From JBBRHH01 sp963788015 (GTDB lineage Bacteria; Planctomycetota; Phycisphaerae; Tepidisphaerales; Tepidisphaeraceae), in the NCBI GenBank assembly GCA_963788015.1, contig CAWBEY010000011.1, positions 310,001 to 374,000 on the forward strand: a stretch of DNA of 64,000 nucleotides. Direction: 5' to 3'. This document shows positions 1 through 11,339 of this stretch, one piece after another. The notes under the pieces are model-generated. The model worked only from the letters and a program-made list of their open reading frames with translations. It was not told the origin of the DNA and searched no databases. Position 1 is the first letter of the stretch; the number at the start of each line of letters is the position of its first letter. The position numbers were made by a program, and so were the translations under genes.

Positions 1-2756
1 GATGGGTTGAATATTCCGATGGGGGTCTATCCCTATAAAGACGGCTGCATCGCCTTCAGTATCCCCAATATTTACTTCTTTCACGACACACAGGGGACGG
101 GGCATTCGGACAAGAAGGACTTGCTCCTGGGGCCATTCAGCTACGACCGGGATACTCACGGCCTGACGAATCACTTCACGCGCGGCTTCGACGGCTGGCT
201 CTACAACTGCTATGGGTTTAACAACATCTCGACCATCAAGGCGTCGGACGGGTCCAGCGCGCACATGGATTCCGGGCACACGTACCGGATGACTTTGGAC
301 GCGTCGCACATTGACGTCTGGAGTCATGGCATGCCCAATCCGTGGGGGATTGCGTTTGATCCGCTTGGGAACATGTACGTGTCGGACTGCTCGAGCTTTC
401 CAATCGCGCAGGTGCTGCGCGGGGGGTTTTACCCGCATTTTGGAAGGCCCAACGATGGCCTGGGGGAGGCGCCGCGGATGATGAGCCATTTGCACAATTC
501 CACGGCGATTGCGGGGATGGTTTATTACGCGGATGACCGCTGGCCAGAGGAATACTGGGGAAACACGCTGGTGGGCAACCCAGTGACGTGCCGGTTGAAT
601 CGGGACAAGCTGGACGAGCACGGCTCGACGCGACTGGCGCGGGAGATGCCGGATTTTCTGGCGTGCGATGATCCTTGGTTTCGTCCTGTCGATTTGCAGC
701 TTGGGCCCGATGGGGCGCTCTATTGCCTGGATTTTTACAATCGAATCATCGGGCACTATGAGGTGCCGCTGACGCATCCGGGGCGCGACCGGGAGCGCGG
801 GCGCATCTGGCGGATCGTTTATCGGGGGGCGGACGGGAAGGGGAAGATCGCCTCTGCGCCGAACCTGGCCAAGGCGGATGTGAATGAGCTGATCGCTGCG
901 ATGGCCAGCGCCAACATCACCGTGCGTATGCTGGCGATGAACCAGCTCACCGACCGCATCGGAACGTCGGCAATTGAGCCGGTAAAGCAGATGCTGGCAA
1001 AGCTGAATGCACCACAAAAGCGTTCGGCAGCAGCTTCGGCGACGGTGCTGGAATTTCCGGAGACGAATCAGAAGGTGCACTGCCTGTGGGTGCTGAAGCG
1101 GCTCGGGGCGCTGGATGAGGCGGCGCTTAACCTGGCAGCGCATGACGAGGCGCGGGCTGTGCGGGCGCATGCGATGCGCATACTCGCCGAGACGCCGACG
1201 CTATCGAAAGATCAACATGCGTTGCTGCTGTCAGGTTTGATTGATGCGGATGCATTCGTGAAGCGCGGGGCGGCGGACGCGCTGGCGCGTCATCCGGATA
1301 TCGAAAACCTGCGCCCCTGCTGGATCTCCGCGAACAGCTAGCGGCGGACGACACGCACCTGCTGTTTGTCGTTCGCACTGCGCTGCGGGACACGCTGGTG
1401 CCGACCGGTAATCTTGGGCGGCCGGTGATGGACTCATTGACAGACGCGGACCGGAAGGCGATCGCGGATATCTGTCCGGCTATTCCGAGCGCGGACGGGG
1501 CGCTGTTTCTTTCCAAAAACCTCGAGAAGCTTCAGCCGGACGCAGGGGCGCTGACCGGTTATCTGCGCCACATTGCCAGATATGGAACGCCCGAAGCTTT
1601 GGACGCGGCGGCAGTGTTTGGACGGAAGCACGCGAATGGCGATTTGAAGCAGGACCTGGCGCTGTTTAAGGCGATTCAGGAAGGATCGGCCCAACGCGGG
1701 GGCCCTATGAGCGACGGCTTGCGCGTGGGGCGGCGAAATTACTGGGAAGGTGCTGGAGCGGGCAGTTGATCCAAAGAACAAAGGACAGGTGCAGGAGCAG
1801 ACGGCGGCGATTGACACAGCGCGTTCGCTGAAACTGAATGCGGCCGAGCCGCAGGTGAAGAAGATTTTGGAGGATAAGTCCGCAGCCAACGAGTCGCGAT
1901 CGGCGGCGGCCAAGGCGCTGATTGCACTGAACGTGCAGGCGCACGCAGACGCATTATTCCGCCGACTTGGGGATGGGACGGAACCGGCGGCGCTGCGTGA
2001 GCAATGGGCGCAGTCGGTGGCCGAGATCAACACGCCTGCGTCGCGGGCGGCGTTGCTGGAGGCGCTGCGGACGGCGCCCTATCCATTGCAGGCAAAGCTC
2101 GCGCCGCCGCTGGCGGGACATCAGGAGGGGGCCGAGGCGCTGCTTGAGACCATCACTGCGGGAAAGCTGCCGGCTCGGCTGCTGCAGGAGCGGGCGGTGC
2201 GGGACCGTCTGAACGCGGCCAAGGTGGCAAACCTGGATGCACGAATTGCGAAGCTGACGCAGGGGCTTGCGCCGGCGGATCAGGCGGTGCAAAAGCTATT
2301 GGAGCAGCGCCGCGCGGCGTTCAACCCGGCCACGGCCAAGCCTGATCTTGGCGCGGGCGTGTTTGAGCGCAATTGCATCGTCTGTCATTCGACTGGAAGG
2401 CAAAGGCGCAGCAGGTCGGCCCGCCGCTCGACGGCATCGGGGCGCGCGGGCTGGATCGGGTGGTGGAAGACCTGCTTGATCCCAACGCCAACGTGGACCC
2501 GGCCTTTCACTATTCAATCATCACGCTCAACGACAGCACCCTGATCACCGGCCTGCTGAAGCGCGAGGAAGGCGAGCAGTTGGTCTTTGTCGATTCGACC
2601 GGCAAGGAGATCAAGGTCGCAAAGAAGGACATCAAGGAAAAAGAAGAATCCAAATCTTCCCTGATGCCGTCGAATTTTTCAGAGGTGATCCCGCCGGAAG
2701 ATTTCAACAACCTGATGGCGTTCTTGCTCTCCAAGTCGGTGAAGCCGGGGCAGTAG
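1..2756 (+). CDS. PVC-type membrane-bound dehydrogenase / c-type cytochrome protein (5' partial, frames broken)
   Basis: The gene enters from the left edge and reads as a six-bladed propeller dehydrogenase of the planctomycete PVC type (HGMPNPWGIAFDPLGNMYVSDC in the first 130 residues), followed by HEAT-like helical repeats and a C-terminal cytochrome c domain with heme motif CIVCH near 2371-2385, then GPPLDGIG. Family members are exported and thought to oxidise sugars or alcohols, passing electrons to the attached heme; the substrate is unknown. The reading frame changes three times: at a C4 run (1314-1317), at a GC repeat (about 1720-1726) and at a GG (2395-2396). Repairing each restores family-like sequence (NLRPLLDLREQL, SDGLRAWGGEITG, CIVCHSTGKAKAQQVG), so sequence error is likelier than decay. 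A paralogue lies at 23277-26776. Confidence 0.8.
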
Positions 2757-2766
2757 GAGATTGATC

Positions 2767-3543
2767 CTACGGCTTGCCTTCGGGCTTCTTCAGCACTTCG
2801 GCGATGGGTTCTTTGCCGGTGTACTGCGGCTTGCGCTCGCTGAGAGTTTTGAGGCGGACGTTGCGAAAGGCGATGGGGGCGCCGCTGTAGTTCTGCAGGC
2901 CGACAAAACCCTCGCGCGGCAGCGAGCCAATGGCGTAGGGGAATTTGTTGTGCGAGCCGTCGGGGTTCTTGTGGGCTTCGGTCCACTTGTCCAGATCGGC
3001 TTTGACGATCTCCTTGCCATTCAGCTCGACCGTGATGGCCGGGCCGTTCGCGGTGATTTTCATGTGGCTCCATTCCCCGGGCGGCTTGTTGGCATCGACG
3101 GCCGGATGAACCAGTTCATAAAGCGCGCCGCTGGCGTTGCCGGCGTCCCAGGGAATCTTGTAATCCACGTTGTCAAGGATCTGGACTTCCATGCCGGTGT
3201 TGACTTCCTGATTGGAGTCGTGGGTGCGGATGAAGACGCCGCTGTTGGCCTTGTGGCCGGGGCCGACTTTGAAATCCAGCTCGACGACGTAGTCGCAATA
3301 GCGCTGCTTCGTGAAGAGGGATTTGCCGGCCTTGGCGGGATATAGCTCGCCCTGATCGTTAATGGCCCAGACGCCCGGCTGGGGTGTTTCCCAGGCGCTG
3401 AGGTCTTTGCCATCGAAGAGGATTTCGTAGCCGTCCTTGTCGAGGCGCGGCTCGTAGGCGGGCTTTGGGGGGTCGGCCGCCTGAACGTGCGTCAATAGTA
3501 TCAAGACACCCAATATCCAGGCGGCCAAACGAAACTTGCTCAT
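2767..3543 (-). CDS. Secreted DUF1080 (3-keto-disaccharide hydrolase-like) protein
   Basis: The 258-residue product has an N-terminal signal peptide ending near HVQA-ADPPKP and one DUF1080 domain (a concanavalin-like jelly roll), with typical stretches GYEILFDGKDLSAWE, FKVGPGHKANSGVFIR and GEWSHMKITANG. Some members of this family hydrolyse 3-keto-glycosides; others are only known as secreted planctomycete proteins. I place the start at 3543 rather than further upstream because AAGGAG precedes this ATG by seven bases and the signal peptide starts immediately. It ends 10 bp from the cytochrome gene, convergently. Its position inside a secreted degradation locus fits a role in sugar-polymer breakdown, which is inference. 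Confidence 0.85.
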   Translation of the reverse strand: MSKFRLAAWILGVLILLTHVQAADPPKPAYEPRLDKDGYEILFDGKDLSAWETPQPGVWAINDQGELYPAKAGKSLFTKQRYCDYVVELDFKVGPGHKANSGVFIRTHDSNQEVNTGMEVQILDNVDYKIPWDAGNASGALYELVHPAVDANKPPGEWSHMKITANGPAITVELNGKEIVKADLDKWTEAHKNPDGSHNKFPYAIGSLPREGFVGLQNYSGAPIAFRNVRLKTLSERKPQYTGKEPIAEVLKKPEGKP

Positions 3544-3715
3544 GTTTATTTCTCCTTCAGGGTAAACTGCGTGAACCAGTGACATGCTGTCAACGAATAG
3601 TCGTGTAAGCCTCTGGGCGTTGCCGCGACGGATGTTTGCAGTGATTGCCGGCCACCAAATCCGTTGCGATGAGTAGTAAGAGGCAAGATTAGGCTGAACA
3701 ACTTGCGGGAGATTC

Positions 3716-6700
3716 GTGCGGATAAGGACAAGACTTTTTCTGATTATGACGCTGTTCACAGGCACAACCCCCCTACTGCGGGCGGCGGATGCGGATGGGC
3801 CGGAGTTGCAGTTTTTTGAAAGCAAGATTCGCCCGTTGCTTGTCGAGCGGTGTTACAAGTGTCATTCGGCGGCTTCGGAGAAGATCAAGGGCGGGTTGCT
3901 GCTGGACAGCGCAGAGGGATTGGCCAAGGGGGGCGACGACGGGCCAGCGGTGGTGGCCGGGCACCCGGAGCAGAGCCGTCTGATCGAGGCGGTTGGTTAT
4001 GAGAACGTCGATCTGCAAATGCCGCCGAAGGCGAAGCTGTCGGATGAGCAGATTAAGGATCTGACGCGGTGGGTGAAATCGGGGGCGAATTGGCCCAAGG
4101 AAGCGACGACGAAGCCTGTGGCCGTGGCAAAAATTGCGTTTGATCTTCAGCAGCGCAAGGCGGGGCACTGGGCGTGGCAGCCGGTGAAGTCGCAGACGCC
4201 ACCGGCGGTGAAGAACCAGGAGTGGGCCAAGACGGCATTTGATCAATTTATTCTTGCGAAGCTGGAGGCCAATGGTCTGTCGCCAGCGGTGCGGGCGGAC
4301 AAGCGCACGCTGATTCGACGGGCGTATTTTGATCTGATTGGCCTGCCCCCTTCGCCGCAGGCCGTGGAGGAGTTTCTTGCTGATACCTCGCCCAGCGCGT
4401 TTGAAAAGGTGATTGATAAGCTGCTGGATTCGCCGCAGTATGGGGAGCGGTGGGCACGGCATTGGCTGGATCTGGTGCGCTATGCCGAGACCTTCGGTCA
4501 TGAGTTTGACTACCCGATTGCCCACGCGTGGCAGTATCGGGATTACGTGATTCGGGCGCTGAACGCGGATGTGCCTTACAACCAATTTGTCACGGAGCAC
4601 ATTGCCGGTGATTTGCTCGACAGGCCGCGCCTGCATCCGACGGAGGGTTTTAATGAGTCGATCATCGGGACGGGCTTCTGGTTTTTCAGCGAACAAACGC
4701 ACGCTCCGGTGGATGTCCGCCAGCACCAGGCCGACCGCACCGATAACCAGATCGACGCAACGGGCAAGGCATTTTTGGGACTGACGCTGGGATGCGCCCG
4801 GTGCCATGACCATAAATTCGACGCGATCAGCCAGCAGGATGTTTACGCGCTGTGGGGCTTTGCCCAAAGCACGCGCCGCCAGGACGCGTTGCTGGATCGT
4901 CAGGGGAAGATCGGGGAGATGACATCGAAGCTGAAGGCGCTCCAAGGCGACGGAAACAAATTGTTGAGCAACGCGCTGCCTTTGGCTGACGCGGTTGCGA
5001 AGGAAGTGGCGGCGTATCTTTCCGCGGCGCGCGATAGTTCCGAGGCTGCGCATGGGCTTGATGGGGGTCGGCTGAAGAAATGGAAGACGGCTCTTACGGA
5101 CAAGTTGATCGGCCAACCTGACCACCCACTCTATGCGTGGGGGAAGATGTCGAAGCTGGCGAGCGACACCGCACCGGCTGTCTTTGCCCAGGAGAGGAAT
5201 CGTGTTGCGGCCGCGATGGCGGTTGAGGCGAAAAAGGCGGACGAATCGGCGGCGCAGACCGTTTTGTTCAAGGACTTTCACGATGGCAATTTCAACGGCT
5301 GGTCGGTGACGGGCTGGGCTTTTGGCGAGCATCCGACCGGTGCGTCGCAGTGGGATTCGCGATTGGGGGGGCTTCGGGCGGTTGAACCTGGGTTTGCGCA
5401 CAGCGGGCTGTTGTCGCCGCGGCTGAAGGGGGTGCTTCGGTCACCGACGTTCACGATTGAACGCGAGGAGATTCTGTACCACGCGGCGGGCAAGGGGGGG
5501 CAGATTCACTTGGTGATTAATGGCTACATGATGGACGGCTTTTCCGGGTTGCTGTTTAGCGGCACGATTTTGAAGGTGGACAATGAGCAACTGACCTGGC
5601 ACCGGCAGGCGGGGGATATTGGGCGATACCTTGGACATAGCGCGTACATCGAGATTATTGATGACGGGGATGGGTGGATTGGGGTGGATGAGATTCGCTT
5701 TGGGGGCAAGGGAGTGGCAACGCCGACGGCGCGGCCGGGCAAGTCGGTGATGGCGCTGGTTGCGGATAAGGACGTTGATTCGATTGAGTCGCTCGCCGGG
5801 GCTTATGGGAGATTATTGGGGGAGGCGGTGGGACGTTATCGGGAAGGCAAGGCCGATGCGGAGCAGGCGAAGTGGGTGGGGTGGCTGCTGGAGCATGAGC
5901 TGCTTAACTTCGGCGAGGCGGGCAATAAGGGGGCGGTGGAGGGGCTGGCGACAATCAGTCGGGCGATGGCCGGGCAATCTGCCGCGCTGCCGGAGCCGAT
6001 GCGGGTGCTGGCCGCCGCTGATGGAACCGGGATTGATGAGCACATCCAGATTCGCGGCAACCCCAAGACGCCGGGGGCGATTGCGCCGCGGCGGTTTCTG
6101 GAAGCGATCGCCGGTCGTGACCAAAAGCCGATCACCGAGGGCAGTGGACGATTGGAGCTTGCAAGACGGCTGACCGATCCGGGCAATCCGCTGTTTTCGC
6201 GCGTGATTGTAAATCGGATCTGGCATCACCTGCTGGGCGTGGGGATCGTGGCCTCCACTGATAATTTTGGCTTTCTTGGGGAGCGGCCGACGCACCCGGA
6301 GCTCCTGGACTTTCTAGCCGGGCGGCTGGTGGCGGATGGGTGGTCGATGAAGAAACTGATCCGTGAGGTGATGGTTTCGAGCACGTACCAGATGTCGAGC
6401 CAGGCGAGCGATGCCAGGGCGGAGGAAGCGGACCCGGACGACAAGCTGTTGCACCGGGCGCGTCTTCGCCGGCTGGAGGGGGAGGAGATTCGCGACGAGA
6501 TTTTGAGTCTGTCGGGGCGGCTGGACGGAACGATGTTTGGGCCGAGCGTGGACGTGTTTTTGACGTCGTTCATGGAAGGGCGGGGCCGGCCCAGCTCCGG
6601 GCCGCTGGACGGTAACGGTCGGCGGAGCGTCTACCTGAGCGTGCGGCGGAATTTTCTTCCGCCGATGATGCTGGCGTTTGACACACCGATACCATTTAGC

Positions 6701-7027
6701 TGCATGGGGCGGCGGAGCATCTCCAACGTGCCGGCGCAGGCGCTGATTTTGATGAATGATCCGTTTGTGGTGCAGCAGGCGCACATGTGGGCGCAGCGTG
6801 CTTTGTCCGACTCGGATTTGTCGGCTGCCCAGCGCGTTGATCGGATGTACGAAGCAGCGTTTTCGCGATCGGCAACGGCCAGAGAGAGGCGCTGCGCACT
6901 TGGGTTTATGGAGAAACAAGGTGCGGCGCTGGGGATTCCGCCTGAGCGGCGCGAGAAGGATCCGGGGCTTTGGGCGGACTTGTGCAGCGCGCTGATGAAC
7001 ACCAAGGAATTCATTTTTTTGAATTAG
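3716..7027 (+). CDS. PSCyt1-PSCyt2-PSD1 (DUF1549/DUF1553) cytochrome-like protein
   Basis: The 1103-residue protein has a signal peptide, then a planctomycete cytochrome C domain with heme motif CYKCH at residues 46-50, a DUF1549 domain (residues about 150-340, including YGERWARHWLDLVRYAET and GCARCHDHKFD, a second CxxCH), and a C-terminal DUF1553/PSD1 domain (about 800-1103) with the usual ending NTKEFIFLN. Between the two DUFs, around residues 520-660, lies an inserted beta-rich stretch (DFHDGNFNGWSVTGW to GVDEIRFG) resembling a sugar-binding jelly roll. The start is GTG at 3716. These proteins are planctomycete hallmarks, exported, function unproven, and usually paired with a DUF1501 protein, here found at 11340. 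The frame is intact over 3.3 kb. Confidence 0.9.
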   Translation: MRIRTRLFLIMTLFTGTTPLLRAADADGPELQFFESKIRPLLVERCYKCHSAASEKIKGGLLLDSAEGLAKGGDDGPAVVAGHPEQSRLIEAVGYENVDLQMPPKAKLSDEQIKDLTRWVKSGANWPKEATTKPVAVAKIAFDLQQRKAGHWAWQPVKSQTPPAVKNQEWAKTAFDQFILAKLEANGLSPAVRADKRTLIRRAYFDLIGLPPSPQAVEEFLADTSPSAFEKVIDKLLDSPQYGERWARHWLDLVRYAETFGHEFDYPIAHAWQYRDYVIRALNADVPYNQFVTEHIAGDLLDRPRLHPTEGFNESIIGTGFWFFSEQTHAPVDVRQHQADRTDNQIDATGKAFLGLTLGCARCHDHKFDAISQQDVYALWGFAQSTRRQDALLDRQGKIGEMTSKLKALQGDGNKLLSNALPLADAVAKEVAAYLSAARDSSEAAHGLDGGRLKKWKTALTDKLIGQPDHPLYAWGKMSKLASDTAPAVFAQERNRVAAAMAVEAKKADESAAQTVLFKDFHDGNFNGWSVTGWAFGEHPTGASQWDSRLGGLRAVEPGFAHSGLLSPRLKGVLRSPTFTIEREEILYHAAGKGGQIHLVINGYMMDGFSGLLFSGTILKVDNEQLTWHRQAGDIGRYLGHSAYIEIIDDGDGWIGVDEIRFGGKGVATPTARPGKSVMALVADKDVDSIESLAGAYGRLLGEAVGRYREGKADAEQAKWVGWLLEHELLNFGEAGNKGAVEGLATISRAMAGQSAALPEPMRVLAAADGTGIDEHIQIRGNPKTPGAIAPRRFLEAIAGRDQKPITEGSGRLELARRLTDPGNPLFSRVIVNRIWHHLLGVGIVASTDNFGFLGERPTHPELLDFLAGRLVADGWSMKKLIREVMVSSTYQMSSQASDARAEEADPDDKLLHRARLRRLEGEEIRDEILSLSGRLDGTMFGPSVDVFLTSFMEGRGRPSSGPLDGNGRRSVYLSVRRNFLPPMMLAFDTPIPFSCMGRRSISNVPAQALILMNDPFVVQQAHMWAQRALSDSDLSAAQRVDRMYEAAFSRSATARERRCALGFMEKQGAALGIPPERREKDPGLWADLCSALMNTKEFIFLN

Positions 7028-7033
7028 GGCTCC

Positions 7034-10000
7034 ATGAAACAATCAAGAATTTCGCGCACTGGGAAATGCGCTGGCGATGTGCCTGGCGGTTGGTCTTTTG
7101 TCGCAGGCGTGCCGGGCGGGCGCGGTGGGGCGGCACGTGCGGGTGGACAACCCGACCGGCTACCAGATGGACTGGAACGAGATCGAGATATTCAGCGGCG
7201 GCAAGAACATCGTGCTGCACCATCCTGAGATGTTTACCGGCACGATTTGGCCGGACCACGACATGAAGACGCGCGACGGCAAGACGATGACGGATGGGGA
7301 CACCAACGTCACGCATCGCGGCGCAAGCTTCATCGCGGGCAAGGACGTCTACAACGAGCCGCACAAAATGGCGCCCTGGTTCGAGGTCGATCTGGGCGAG
7401 TCGGTGGAGATCGAGAAGATCGTTCTTTCGGGATCAAACTGGCCGCAACGGTTTTATCTGGACAAGGGAGACCGGGCGGTAAGCGTCTTAGATGAGAAGC
7501 GGAAGGTGGTGTGGGCGGGGAAGTTCAACTACTACCGTAGCGGCAGCAAGACTGGAATTTTTTCGCTGGAGCCGGCCGCGGGCGAGAAGAATCCCACAGT
7601 GGGGATGACGGTTGCCGATCCGAAAGAGAACTGGGTGCCGATGGCGTGGCTGCTGGGCGCTGATGAGGTGCCGCCGTTGCCGGACGCCGCGCGGCGGATG
7701 AAGCATTTCGAAGCGCGCAACTCCCCGGCGGAGATTGAGAAACTGGCGCGAAAACTCTTCCCGCTGCTGGACGACAAGACGCCGGGGCTTGAGAAAGCGT
7801 TCGAGCATTATACCGCCGGCAAATACGAAGATGCCCTGAATGCCTGGAAGAAATACTGGTTTGCAAAGATGCAGAAGGCGAACCTGCACTGGGGGTTCAT
7901 GGGCGACTACTGGACCTATCCCACCAATGGCGATGATTTGGTGAACGGGATAGCCGTCACCATCTCGGCGGAATCGGCCGGGGCGATCCGCTTCATCCCA
8001 GGGCAGATTCATTGGATTGATCTGCCCAAGGCCGACGACCCGAATTTTCGCAATGCCTTGATCGACGCACAGCAGAAAGCGGAAGTGAACAAGGTATCGC
8101 GGCCGCTGATCGATGCATATCTCCGCAAGCCGGATGCAAAATACATGCAGCGCTGGTCGGAGATGATGGACGACTGGTCGCTGAATTTCTTCGAAGATGC
8201 GGTGAAGGTGCCCTACGAGGTGGAGAATCTTTTTACATTCAGCCCCGGCCTTGGCTGGCAACGGATGCTGGAGGATTTGTCGGATTTGGCCAAAGCGCGG
8301 CCAGACGTGATCGATGTTATTCCGGCCAGCACGCTGGCGCGGCGCAGCTCATTTGCATCGAGAAGTACATTACGGCGTGGGAGCGACAGGCACGGGAGAC
8401 TGTGTTCAATCACCTGAACGGCGGCCTCTGCACCTACGACCCCATCTGCTATTACATCGACGAATTTCGCGCGGGCAAGCGTGCGCGGACGGAATGGCAG
8501 CAGGCGTGGGAGCGGTTTATCACGCTGGGGACCGAGCGCGATGGTTCGCTGACGGAGATCGGGGATGAAGGCCACCAGGAGATTCCCATCCAGGACGGCG
8601 CGAACATCAGTTATTTTGAGAAGACCAAGCCGGCGTGGTACACGCCGGGCTGGCGCAACGCGACGATGGAGTGGTACGACAATCTCTTCAAGTACATGTT
8701 CAGGCATCTGTCCCCCGGCGGCTACGAGCACCGGTTTGCAGTGAACTATCGGCCGAGTCGGTGGACCAGCACGCACAACCAGTACAACCTCGATCGGCCC
8801 CAACTCCCTGCGCTGCCGGATCGCGACGGCGTGATTTTCGGGATCCCAGAGGTGCGCCGGATGATCGACGCGTGGGGGCACATCTCCACCCCGGTCCCGA
8901 CGCCGGCGGATCCGACATGGAAGCCAACCATCGAAGCTCAGCAAAAGACGCACGAGCAGGTGGCGGAGTTTTTGGGCAGCTGAGAAGCCGGGCCGGCCGC
9001 ACATCAACTCGGATTGGATGCCGTACACCGGGGCCTATTACCTGCGAAGCGGGTGGCAGAACGATGATGCATTTCTGGCGATGATGGCGTGTGGTTCCCA
9101 TGGCGGCTCGCAGGCGCCGCAATGGGAATACAGCATGATCTATCACTATGACTACAACTTTCCGCTGATCGCGGTGCGGCCGGTGCGCGTAGACAACTTG
9201 CAGCCTCAGCAGCTTTTCGGGCGGATGAACTGTTATGAGCCCGGCACCAAGACGATGGCCCTGACCAACGCCGATGAGAAGCCGGCGGCGCACCGGTGGC
9301 TGAGCGATGAACGCTTTGATTTCGCGGAGGCGGTTTTCCACGGCGGATACCAGAACTACCTGGGTTTTGCCGGGCCCGAGATCCAGCCGGAACAAAAGCC
9401 GCTCGGGCCGGCGGTGGCGGACGTGGATAGCGTGAGGCAGATCGTGCAGCTGCGCGGCAGCCGCCTGTTTATCGTGACCGATGCGATCAAGACGCCGGGC
9501 GACGCGGAGCATGAGCTTTCGATTCCATATAAGGTTTCGCTGTCGGCGCGACAGACGGGGGCAAGCAAGCCCTTTGGGCCGGGGCAGCTTCAGATCGATG
9601 AAAAAGGCGGGCGGATTTCCAGCAATAATCCAGACGGCCCGTCGGTGACGGTCTATCAGTTCGGGGATCGGATCGGTCAGATTCAAAAAGGGCCGGATGT
9701 GAAGGTGGATACGAAGTATTACTCGCGTCGACTGCCATCGAACATCGGCGTGGCGGATCAACAGGTCACGGCGAAATTCAAAGGCAACAAGTTGTCGGTG
9801 GTCAGCGTGATCTCGTCGCATCAGAAAGGGGAGGCCGAGCGGATCGCTTCGATTGAAGCGGTGAAGGGCGGGGCAGGTTTTCATGCGACGCTCAAGGATG
9901 GCGGCGAGATCTGGTATCAAAGCGCGGGGCTGGGGAGCGATGCGCTGACCTGTGGACCGGGACAAGCGACGGGCCAGTCGCTGCTGATCGTGAAGAGCGG

Positions 10001-11303
10001 GGAGGGCTTGAGCGGGATTGTGACGGGCGCCAAGGCCTTTTCGCTCAACGGCAAACCCGTGGAGATGAAGACCGCGGATTTTGAATTTGTGTCAGCGAAT
10101 TCGGGCGTGACGGTGACGCCAATTTACCAGCCGATTGATCCGGTGAGTTTCGAGCCCAACCGCAACGCTTTCAGCGGAAGTGAAATAGTGCGGATGGTGA
10201 GCAAGACCCCAGGCGTGGAGATTCATTACACGACGGACGGGACGCCGCCAACGCTGGCTTCGAAGGTTTATACGGGGCCCGTGAAGATCACTGAGAGCAC
10301 GGAATTCGCCGCACGAGCTTATCGTTTGGGAAGTGATGGAAAGCCAGTACAGGCCGATGAGTTTGAGATCAACGGCACGAAGTTCACGGTGCCGAGCTAT
10401 GGCTGGTTTTATAAAAAGCCCGTGAAGCCGGCAGAGGTCGTGGCGGAAAAAGAGTTGGAGCCGGGCCTGAACTACGACTACCTGCAAGGGCCGTGGTGGA
10501 CCCTTTTTTCCAACGGCCATTGGATGGCCGCCGAGGGTGGCGGCACGGCCGAGCGCGAGATGGATTTGTCGAAAGTCTCCACCACCGACTACTACGGCAT
10601 GCGCTATCGCGGCTATATCAAGATTCCACAGGATGGCGTTTATACATTTCAGGCGCCGCACGAATTGTCGTACATGGACAACGCCCCCAGCTACGACCTG
10701 CGCCTCTACATTGATGGCGAGGAATGGTACGTGACGCAGTGGTGGCACGGGCATGGAACGTGGACCGTGCCGCTGGCCAAGGGATTTCACAGATTGCAGG
10801 TGGACTTCGCCGATGCACGAACGACGCCGTGGCGACGGTCGGGGGTCTGGCGGTATTACCCCAAGCCGTGGGCTGTTTATAAGGGGAACCCGACTGATAT
10901 TCTGATGAGCGGGCCGGGGTTGGAGCAGGGGCGGATTCCAAAAGAGTGGTTGTATCGGCGGCCGGAACCACGGACGTTTGGGGACGAGCGGGTTTTGGTG
11001 GATGCGCTGCATGAGCTGAACTGCGGCTTTGATGGAACGGTGGATGCGCCGTTGGCGGAGTTGAATGAGATTGCGTTTGCGGCAAGCGGTGATTTGCAGC
11101 AGGTTTTTGGCGGCTTGAGCTTTGGGGCGGCAGACGGCAGCAAGCAATCGTTTGCGGAGGTTGTGAAGGGTTGCGTGGCGAAGAATGGAATATTAGTGGT
11201 GAACCTGGGCGGCCGATTTACACGGCTGGGGGGGATCGTGAATCCGGGGCCAAAGGAAGCCGCGCGAATCATTTGCAACAACACGCGGGCGGCGGCACGT
11301 TAG
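7034..11303 (+). CDS. Giant secreted heparinase II/III-like protein with F5/8C, chitobiase-like and PA14 domains (frames broken)
   Basis: Reconstructed length is about 1420 residues. In order: signal peptide (LAMCLAVGLLSQACRAGA), an F5/8-type-C-like domain (HVRVDNPTGYQMDWNEIEIF, WFEVDLGESVEIEKIVLSGS), an alpha/alpha helical region, a heparinase II/III-like beta region (GAYYLRSGWQNDDAFLAMM, SHGG), a chitobiase/FN3-like domain (VEIHYTTDGTPPT), and a PA14-like domain (YRGYIKIPQDGVYTFQA, YDLRLYIDGEEW). This architecture suggests a polysaccharide lyase or glycosidase acting outside the cytoplasm; the substrate is unknown. The frame breaks in three places: near 7050 (TTT), near 8338-8342 (GG, restoring STLARAQLICIEKY) and at 8974-8976 (GGG, restoring VAEFLAAEKPGRPHIN). 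I chose ATG 7034, 6 bp after the upstream stop; the first unbroken ATG is 7077. Confidence 0.7.
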
Positions 11304-11339
11304 GATGAAGTGGTGAACGAGTTGGAACCTGGAGCGAGC

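Noticed and set aside
3588..3593. TTGACA on the minus strand upstream of the DUF1080 gene
   Set aside because: No acceptable -10 hexamer lies at 16-18 bp, so I do not call a promoter.
3773..5401. A 542-residue minus-strand ORF opposite the PSD1 gene
   Set aside because: It is Arg/Leu/His-rich, has no family signature, and lies opposite an intact PSD1 gene with two heme motifs.
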